Below, piece by piece: positions 7,636 through 12,044 of a DNA stretch of 12,044 nt. Source of the stretch: UBA11996 sp964394975 (lineage in GTDB: Bacteria; Chloroflexota; Dehalococcoidia; Lucifugimonadales; UBA826); contig CAYMZR010000063.1 of NCBI GenBank assembly GCA_964394975.1, forward strand, positions 1-12,044, written 5' to 3'. Numbering within the stretch: the first letter of the stretch is position 1; each line of letters begins with the position of its first letter. The notes beneath the pieces were generated by a model. It was not told the DNA's origin, did not search any database, and saw only the letters and a list, made by a program, of their open reading frames with translations. A program made the position numbers and the translations under genes.

Positions 7636-7654
7636 TAGATTTTCACTATCTACT
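7634..7654 (+). terminator. Weak hairpin at the citrate synthase stop
   Basis: AGTAGAT (7634-7640) and ATCTACT (7648-7654) form a perfect 7-bp stem with a 7-nt loop overlapping the stop codon. Ts follow, interrupted by CGCA (TTTCGCATCTTTT). The stem is AT-rich and there is no clean U-run, so at most it attenuates readthrough into the next gene or protects the 3' end. Confidence 0.3.
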
Positions 7655-7679
7655 TTCGCATCTTTTAAAAGGAGACCTT

Positions 7680-7862
7680 TTGAGTAAAAAAATATTGATA
7701 GAAGAATGCACCCACTATTGGGTTATAGATCAACCAAATGGCCCAGTGAGCACCGGACGATGTAAACATTGCGGGCACAAGGAAGAGTTCAGAAATTCGA
7801 TGCCCGGATCCGGTTGGGACCGAAGCGGTCAATCCAAGAAAACGACTGGTTCTAGCTCATAA
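7680..7862 (+). CDS. Small Cys/His (putative zinc-binding) protein
   Basis: A 60-aa protein of unknown function. The pattern C10-x-H12 followed by C28-x2-C31-x-H33 (ECTHYW and CKHCGHKEEFRNS) looks like a compact zinc-binding fold in which a CxH pair joins a CxxC pair. The first 35 residues are ordered-looking; the C-terminal tail is Gly/Ser/Lys-rich and probably flexible. The start is TTG at 7680, supported by AAAGGAG ending 5 nt upstream; no nearby ATG in frame fits. It lies 44 nt after citrate synthase and is probably cotranscribed with it. Similar small proteins, ending the Cys pair with a REFRNS-like stretch, are familiar from Actinobacteria and Chloroflexota without an assigned role. I do not assign one here. 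Confidence 0.75.
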   Translation: MSKKILIEECTHYWVIDQPNGPVSTGRCKHCGHKEEFRNSMPGSGWDRSGQSKKTTGSSS

Positions 7863-7926
7863 ATACTAATTACGCTTGAAATCAAGGTTTTTTGAAAGCC
7901 TGAACCTGTAACTTGGAGCGGGTAAA

Positions 7927-9105
7927 TTGACATATCCGGCTGAAGATCTGGTTCGGGACCTTATCCATGAGAATGGAGCTATTTCATTTGAAACTTTTAT
8001 GGAAGCCGCCTTGTATTCTGATGCTGGTTATTATAGGGAAAAGAACGTGTTCGGACTCAAAGGGGATTACTACACTAGTCCACACGTACATCCCATATTT
8101 GGTTCTATGCTTGCCTTACAAATTGAGAGAATGTGGAAAGTTATGGGATCCCCTGATAATTTTTCCGTAATTGAGCAAGGCGGAGGTGATGGTACTTTAG
8201 CAGTAGATATTACGGGGGCTGTTTCATTATTGAATGAATCGCTGTATGCATCTCTCAATTATATATGTGTAGACAGACAGAAAATCAAAATGGAGGATTC
8301 CGTTCCAATACACTTCGTGGAATCTGAGCAGATTTCTATTGAGGACCAGACCTGTATCATAATTTCGAATGAGCTTGTGGATTCATTTCCTGTCCGGATG
8401 GTAGAGATAAATCAAGGGCAAATTTTTGAAGTATTTGTAGATTTGGATGATAAGGGTAATTTTGTTGAGCTGTTATTGCCTTGCGATGTCTCTGAATTTG
8501 GCGGTTTCTTACCGACGAACATTAAAAATCTAGAGGGGTACCGTGGCCCTACTAATATAAAGATCAAGGAGTGGTATAGAAATATTTCAAAAGTGATGAG
8601 TAAGGGGTTTCTGATCACCATCGACTACGGGTTTGAAAAATATTTGTATTATTCGATGGAAAAGTCGCATAGACTGCTTCAAACCTACTATCGACATACA
8701 GAAGGTTCAAGTCCCTATCAAAGAATCGGATCTCAAGATTTGACGGCTCACGTCGATTTTAGCGCTCTTAGACAGACAGGTTTAAATTATGGATTTCAAG
8801 AAATGGCATACCAATCTCAGTCAGAATGGTTAGATACTATGGGTCTATCAAGCATACTAGATAAAATGAAGGTAGGACAAAATTACAACAGGGCTTTAGT
8901 TAATTTGTTATCCACTTTGCAGGATACTTCTGGTCTTGGTGGATTCCAAGTGCTGATTCAAGGCAAAAACTTAGGAAATATCGATCCTGCGGAATTGAAT
9001 TCTGATATTTACTGGCCTTTGGATGTTGAATTTCCAACTGTTAGGGAGGTTCACATGGCCTACGAAAGAGAAAGAAGTTCTCCTTATAAACCTAACTTCT
9101 TTTAG
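7927..9105 (+). CDS. MidA/NDUFAF7-family SAM-dependent methyltransferase
   Basis: This is a class I methyltransferase of the DUF185/MidA family. Its mitochondrial member NDUFAF7 methylates an arginine of a complex I subunit during assembly; bacterial roles are mostly untested. It is 392 aa, full length. The family marks appear in order: FMEAALYSDAGYY (24-36), GDYYTSP (46-52), the SAM motif EQGGGDGTLA (83-92), NELVDSFPV (148-156), TIDYG (231-235), YYRH (254-257) and QDLTAHVDF (270-278). The SAM loop usually begins E-x-G-x-G; here Gly-rich GGGDG keeps the pattern. The start is TTG at 7927 with GGAG 8 nt upstream. Its 3' end overlaps the convergent trmI by 14 nt. It lies 64 nt after the Cys/His gene, so it may share the citrate synthase transcript. 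Confidence 0.9.
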   Translation: MTYPAEDLVRDLIHENGAISFETFMEAALYSDAGYYREKNVFGLKGDYYTSPHVHPIFGSMLALQIERMWKVMGSPDNFSVIEQGGGDGTLAVDITGAVSLLNESLYASLNYICVDRQKIKMEDSVPIHFVESEQISIEDQTCIIISNELVDSFPVRMVEINQGQIFEVFVDLDDKGNFVELLLPCDVSEFGGFLPTNIKNLEGYRGPTNIKIKEWYRNISKVMSKGFLITIDYGFEKYLYYSMEKSHRLLQTYYRHTEGSSPYQRIGSQDLTAHVDFSALRQTGLNYGFQEMAYQSQSEWLDTMGLSSILDKMKVGQNYNRALVNLLSTLQDTSGLGGFQVLIQGKNLGNIDPAELNSDIYWPLDVEFPTVREVHMAYERERSSPYKPNFF

Positions 9106-9898
9106 GACGTGGAGTACATTTGCGGGCCGTAGTTATGAAACCAGTGTGACCTATCATTTTATGGGAAGGCCTCATCGTTCTACCGGAAACATCCCAGGAC
9201 CTCTCTATTATTTCTATTGTATTTATCAATGAGAATTCCGGGTGCTTTTTAATTTCTTCTACCAAATCGGAAACTTGAGAAACGTTCGGAAGAAAAGAGA
9301 GGAATGTGCCTCCATACTTTAGAGCCTTTGCTGTTGAGTCAACACAATCCCAAGGTTCAGGCAAGTCCAATATTACAGTATCCACATTTTGCTCAATCAA
9401 TGTTTCAGAAACATCACCAACTTTGAAGGTTACGTTCCTATGGTTGGGGTTGAATCTTTTTAAGTTAGATTCGGCGACGGCAGACATATCAGATCGTATG
9501 TCGTAGCTATAGACATGGCCCTTTTCGCCAACAGCCTCAGATAAATGTATGGTGAGTGATCCAGATCCAGACCCGGCCTCGATCACTGTGTCTCCAGCTG
9601 ATATGTTGGAGTAGGTGGTAATAGCACCTAAGTCTTTTGGGTAAACGATCGTAGCGATTCTAGGCATATTTAACGTGTATTGAAATCTTGTTGGCTTAAA
9701 AACCAAAAATAGATGTCCCGTTGAAGTTGCTATCCAGCTACCTTGAGGCGTGCCTATAATTTTGCAGTGTTTTAGATTGCCTAGATGCGATTCAAACGTG
9801 GCTGATTTTTCCAAATGAACCAAGTGCTCACGAGATCGTCTGTCGTATAAGACTGCAAGGTCTCCCTCTTCAAAAGTTTGAATATTGATATTCGCCAT
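9092..9898 (-). CDS. trmI: tRNA (adenine-58-N1)-methyltransferase TrmI
   Basis: It methylates N1 of adenine 58 in the T-loop of tRNA, using SAM; the enzyme is a homotetramer in bacteria and archaea. It is 268 aa. A small N-terminal beta domain (about 1-65, EEGDLAVLYDRRSREHLV) precedes the Rossmann fold. SAM motif I is VIEAGSGSGSLT (105-116), with D133 as the ribose-binding acid. Motif IV is DLPEPW (178-183). The C-terminal signature is R-x-W (233-235) with RPSHKMIGHTGF (243-254). ATG 9898 has only a weak GAG upstream. It is the last gene of the minus-strand group, 29 nt after the peroxiredoxin, and its last codons overlap the end of the midA-like gene. Confidence 0.92.
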   Translation of the reverse strand: MANINIQTFEEGDLAVLYDRRSREHLVHLEKSATFESHLGNLKHCKIIGTPQGSWIATSTGHLFLVFKPTRFQYTLNMPRIATIVYPKDLGAITTYSNISAGDTVIEAGSGSGSLTIHLSEAVGEKGHVYSYDIRSDMSAVAESNLKRFNPNHRNVTFKVGDVSETLIEQNVDTVILDLPEPWDCVDSTAKALKYGGTFLSFLPNVSQVSDLVEEIKKHPEFSLINTIEIIERSWDVSGRTMRPSHKMIGHTGFITTARKCTPRPKRS

Positions 9899-9927
9899 TT
9901 GATCTCAATCAATAAGGTTATTAAATT

Positions 9928-10386
9928 CTAAAGAGATTTTATAGTCTCCAAAATATCCAAAGGATTAAGGTCAGTTGCAGCTTTGTATGTTTTGCTGAAA
10001 CGTATGATCCCTTTCTTATCAACGATCACAATGGCCCTTTGGGGAGTGCCTCTTGTGTCATCGAAGACACCGTAAGATTCCGAGACTTTGCCGTGAGGAT
10101 AAAAATCTGAAAGGACCGGGTAAGGTATCCCTCCTAATGAACCTGAAAACGCAGACTGGGCTGCCTTGGAATCGCAACTAATACCCAGGACCTGGGTATC
10201 TACTTCTTCGAATGCTGCATTGTGCATTCGGAAAGAAGAAACTTGATGTGTTCAACCCCCTGTGAAGGAATATATGTGAAAAGATAAGACAACGTTCTTA
10301 GCCCCTTCATATGAGCTTAGTGAAACGGGTTCTCCAGAATGAGCAGCTAACGTGAAGTTAGGTGCTTTGTCTCCAACGGCTATCAT
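9928..10386 (-). CDS. Selenocysteine-containing peroxiredoxin (AhpE/Bcp-like), UGA read as Sec
   Basis: A cytoplasmic thiol/selenol peroxidase that would reduce hydrogen peroxide and organic or peroxynitrite-type peroxides. Read through the in-frame TGA it is one 152-residue peroxiredoxin. It begins MIAVGDKAPNFTLAAHSGE, followed by NVVLSFHIYSFTGG (31-44), Sec45, THQ, DTQVLGISCDS (63-73), YPVLSDFYPHGKVSESYGVF and RAIVIVDKKGIIRF (117-130). Family alignment places Sec45 at the peroxidatic position of the T-x-x-C motif; T42 and a candidate active-site Arg (R117) are present. Length and position match M. tuberculosis AhpE (153 aa, Cys45) as I recall it. The only cysteine is C71, so any resolving partner is probably a separate thiol. 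ATG 10386 has AAGGAG 6 nt upstream. The downstream ATG at 10227 has no ribosome site, so the 3' half is not a separate gene. It sits 26 nt after the LLM gene. The alternative is a pseudogene by Cys-to-stop mutation or a base error. Confidence 0.85.
10203..10238 (-). promoter_or_regulatory. Candidate bacterial SECIS hairpin
   Basis: On the minus strand CTTCTT (10238-10233) pairs with AAGAAG (10208-10203), and CGAATGC (10230-10224) pairs with GCATTCG (10215-10209). A 2-nt bulge (TC, 10232-10231) separates the two helices on the 5' side. The loop is 8 nt, ACAATGCA (10223-10216). It starts 29 nt after the TGA, within the 16-37 nt range described for bacterial SECIS elements. The lone loop G is not in the first two positions, where one is usual, so SelB contact may differ or the loop may close further by TGCA pairing. 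Confidence 0.7.
10252..10254 (-). other. In-frame TGA, selenocysteine codon (residue 45)
   Basis: The TGA lies between GGT (Gly44) and ACA (Thr46), in the same frame as both conserved halves of the peroxiredoxin. It replaces the peroxidatic Cys codon, a single base change from TGC or TGT. A position this exact is the classic sign of selenocysteine recoding. No selA, selB or selC is in the window to confirm the decoding machinery. Confidence 0.83.
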
Positions 10387-10412
10387 TAATTTCTCCTTGG
10401 TTGTGATCTTAA

Positions 10413-11279
10413 TTAGAAATTTTTGGCTATTTTGATGAAATTGGAAAGTGCTTCGATGTGTTCTCCTGGGAATTTTAGTCCGCAGTTCATAGTATTTGCT
10501 GACATGTGAGTCGCCCCCATTCGGTCCCATGAAGACAAATCTTTCTTCATTTCTGAATCCGGTATATTGAGAGAGACCCGCGCTTCGATCCCAATGTCAT
10601 TGAAAGATCTACCATTGTTGTCCAGATATCCGCGAAGACGGTCAAAAATATGTGAATTCTCTGGAGTAGGCCCCCCCTGGGGGAGCCATCCGTCTCCTAG
10701 TTTCGCTATTCTATGGAGGACGGGCTCTGCCATTCCCCCAAACCAAATAGGAATTGATTTCTTAGTAGGTAGGGGATTTAAACCGGCATCAGTGACTTTG
10801 TGGTACTTTCCTTGATAGGTTACTAACTCTTCAGACCATAACTTTCGTAAGAGGTAAATCTGTTCTTCTGAACGTTTTCCTCGATTATGAAAATTTTCTC
10901 TAAGTGCCTCGTATTCAACCTCATTCCAGCCAGTACCTATTCCCAATCTCAATCGCCCCTTTGATAGCAAATCTAATGTCGCTGCCTGTTTCGCAAAAAG
11001 GGCGGTCTGTCTTTGGGGCAGGATAATAACACCAGTTGCTAATTCCAAATTCTCTGTAATTCCTGCGACATAACTGTAGAAGGTGATTGGTTCGTAAAAT
11101 GAATCTGTGTGCTGGTATGCTCCTGACCAGCTAGGGCGGCTGGAAGCGTTAGCTCCCAAGACATGGTCAAAAGCCAAGATATGATCGAATCCCATTGCTT
11201 CTATGTTCTGAATGTATTCTGTTATATCCGAAATGTTTGTACCAGCCTCAGTTTGAGGAAAAATAGCACCTACTCGCAT
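10413..11279 (-). CDS. LLM-class (luciferase-like) F420-type oxidoreductase
   Basis: A TIM-barrel flavin/F420-dependent oxidoreductase of the luciferase-like superfamily, resembling the Rv2161c-type group; the substrate is unknown. It is 288 aa, full length for this group. Signatures in order: MRVGAIFPQTEAG at the N-terminus, the MGFDHILAFDHVLG strand-loop (29-42), ELATGVIILPQRQTALFAKQ (79-98), GRLRLGIGTGWNEVEYEAL (108-126) and PIWFGGMAEPVLHRIAKLGDG (177-197). The last two are the usual cofactor-side loops. Whether it uses F420 or FMN cannot be told by eye. ATG 11279 has an AGGA-type site about 9 nt upstream. It leads the minus-strand group LLM-peroxiredoxin-trmI and is divergent from an amidohydrolase. 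Large families of such enzymes are a known trait of SAR202 Chloroflexota. Confidence 0.88.
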   Translation of the reverse strand: MRVGAIFPQTEAGTNISDITEYIQNIEAMGFDHILAFDHVLGANASSRPSWSGAYQHTDSFYEPITFYSYVAGITENLELATGVIILPQRQTALFAKQAATLDLLSKGRLRLGIGTGWNEVEYEALRENFHNRGKRSEEQIYLLRKLWSEELVTYQGKYHKVTDAGLNPLPTKKSIPIWFGGMAEPVLHRIAKLGDGWLPQGGPTPENSHIFDRLRGYLDNNGRSFNDIGIEARVSLNIPDSEMKKDLSSWDRMGATHMSANTMNCGLKFPGEHIEALSNFIKIAKNF

Positions 11280-11365
11280 GGTAAAAATCCTAAATCTGTC
11301 AGGTTATCAGATGGTAGTTTACTATATGTCTGGAGAATATATTTACGTTTAGGAATCACGAATTT
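11280..11365. promoter_or_regulatory. Divergent promoter region, LLM gene / amidohydrolase
   Basis: This 86-nt gap must carry both promoters. On the minus strand TATAGT (11326-11321) is a plausible -10 for the LLM gene with no good -35. On the plus strand TATATT near 11338 is a weak -10. A 10-bp dyad, TAGT-TT-ACTA (11315-11324), overlaps the minus-strand -10 and might be an operator shared by both genes. Confidence 0.35.
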
Positions 11366-12044
11366 ATGAATCAAGATTTTTTAGTGCTGCGTGGTGGGAG
11401 AGTTATCGATCCTGCCAACAAATTTGATGCAATAGCTGACCTGGTTGTGAAGAAAGGGAAAATACACAAAGTTTCCACTACCCGATTTGAAGCATCTTCT
11501 TCAAAGGTAACTGATGTCGATGGAAAATGGATTATACCTGGCCAAATAGACACTCATGCGCATGTGGCAGGAATATCACGGGATGTAGACCCCTCGTTAG
11601 GTTATGGAATGTTAGCCAAGGCCGGGACTACGACTGTGATTGATATGGGTGGGACTGGCAAGAATATGATCGATGGGATAAAAAGGAACGGTGCTGGGCT
11701 TAATGTAGCTGGTCAATTTGCATTAATCCCAGGCCTCACAATACCCTCTGATAAACCTTCCAGAGGTGAAATAGCATCGACGGTTTCTGATGCGTTGAGG
11801 CAAGGTTGTATAGGTGTAAAAATGTTGGGCGGGTACCATCCATTTTCGCCCGAAACTACATCACAAATTGTAAAGGAAGCCAACATTCAAGGGGCTTATA
11901 TAGCCTTTCATATCGGTTCAAAAGATTCAGGTAGTCACCTAGGTGGGCTTCGGGAAGTTCCAGGAATCGTAGAGAAAGGGCGAATGCATGTATGCCATGT
12001 GAACTCTTACTGCCGAGGTGTTGTTAAAGATCCCGTTGACGAGT
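11366..12044 (+). CDS. Amidohydrolase-superfamily protein, 5' part only
   Basis: A metal-dependent hydrolase of the dihydroorotase/hydantoinase/D-aminoacylase type, cut by the window end after 226 codons. The N-terminal beta domain (LVLRGGRVIDPANKFD, 6-21) leads to IIPGQIDTHAHV (56-67), whose H64 and H66 are metal ligands. K152 in GVKMLGGYHPFS is a good candidate for the carbamylated lysine; H182 in FHIGS and H211 in CHVNSYCRG are likely further ligands. The final catalytic Asp would lie beyond the window. ATG 11366 has AGGA 11 nt upstream; no better start is visible. It is divergent from the LLM oxidoreductase, which may point to a shared catabolic role, but the substrate cannot be inferred. 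Confidence 0.82.
   Translation, partial: MNQDFLVLRGGRVIDPANKFDAIADLVVKKGKIHKVSTTRFEASSSKVTDVDGKWIIPGQIDTHAHVAGISRDVDPSLGYGMLAKAGTTTVIDMGGTGKNMIDGIKRNGAGLNVAGQFALIPGLTIPSDKPSRGEIASTVSDALRQGCIGVKMLGGYHPFSPETTSQIVKEANIQGAYIAFHIGSKDSGSHLGGLREVPGIVEKGRMHVCHVNSYCRGVVKDPVDE

Noticed and set aside
9928..10227. Stand-alone 99-aa peroxiredoxin fragment starting at ATG 10227
   Set aside because: It has no ribosome site, the ATG lies inside the hairpin stem, and it would lack the active-site half. It is the 3' part of the Sec-containing gene.
9928..10386. Peroxiredoxin as a pseudogene with a nonsense mutation
   Set aside because: There is no other damage, conserved residues are intact on both sides, and the stop falls exactly at the catalytic position with a SECIS-like hairpin behind it. 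It cannot be fully excluded without the sel genes.
10252..10530. Stand-alone 92-aa ORF on the minus strand, starting inside the LLM gene
   Set aside because: The first 48 residues overlap the LLM gene in another frame and look nothing like a peroxiredoxin. The true start is ATG 10386 with AAGGAG, and the terminal TGA is better read as selenocysteine.
1..12044. CRISPR arrays, insertion sequences, tRNA genes or phage genes
   Set aside because: I found no direct repeat series, transposase, terminal inverted repeats or cloverleaf-like stretch. The region is ordinary chromosomal housekeeping apart from the selenoperoxiredoxin.

Overview
The window is a gene-dense stretch of low-to-moderate GC bacterial DNA. 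By inference it comes from a marine or free-living Chloroflexota lineage of the SAR202/Dehalococcoidia type. The hints are an FoF1 beta subunit with IYRYILAG-type wording around Walker B, an F420-type luciferase-family oxidoreductase beside an amidohydrolase, Rex, and a small Cys/His protein. No rRNA or marker gene fixes the taxonomy.

Layout. Positions 32-5483 (+) hold an ATP synthase operon, atpE-F-H-A-G-D-C. It is tightly packed: atpF/atpH are 2 nt apart and atpA/atpG abut. An upstream atpB is expected outside the window. The epsilon subunit (atpC) ends after its beta-sandwich domain. Positions 5495-6151 (-) encode Rex, the NADH/NAD+-sensing repressor, convergent with atpC. A 344-nt intergenic region (6152-6495) carries a leaderless-type rex promoter, two short dyads and a good sigma70-type promoter for citrate synthase. 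Positions 6496-9105 (+) hold citrate synthase, a 60-aa Cys/His protein with a TTG start, and a MidA/NDUFAF7-family methyltransferase, also with a TTG start. Positions 11279-9092 (-) form a likely three-gene operon: an LLM-class oxidoreductase, a peroxiredoxin and tRNA m1A58 methyltransferase TrmI. At 11366 a divergent amidohydrolase begins and runs off the window end.

The main discovery is in the peroxiredoxin. A conventional gene caller would split it into two fragments at an in-frame TGA (10254-10252, minus strand). Read through, the two parts make one complete 152-residue AhpE/Bcp-like peroxiredoxin. The TGA falls exactly at the peroxidatic residue (T42-G-G-U45), with the catalytic Thr and a candidate Arg (R117) both present. 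A two-part perfect stem with its apical loop 29 nt after the TGA fits the geometry of a bacterial SECIS element. The gene is therefore best read as a selenocysteine peroxiredoxin, not a pseudogene.

Together the genes cover energy conservation (ATP synthase, TCA entry, possibly complex I assembly through MidA), redox sensing (Rex) and peroxide removal (the selenoperoxiredoxin).
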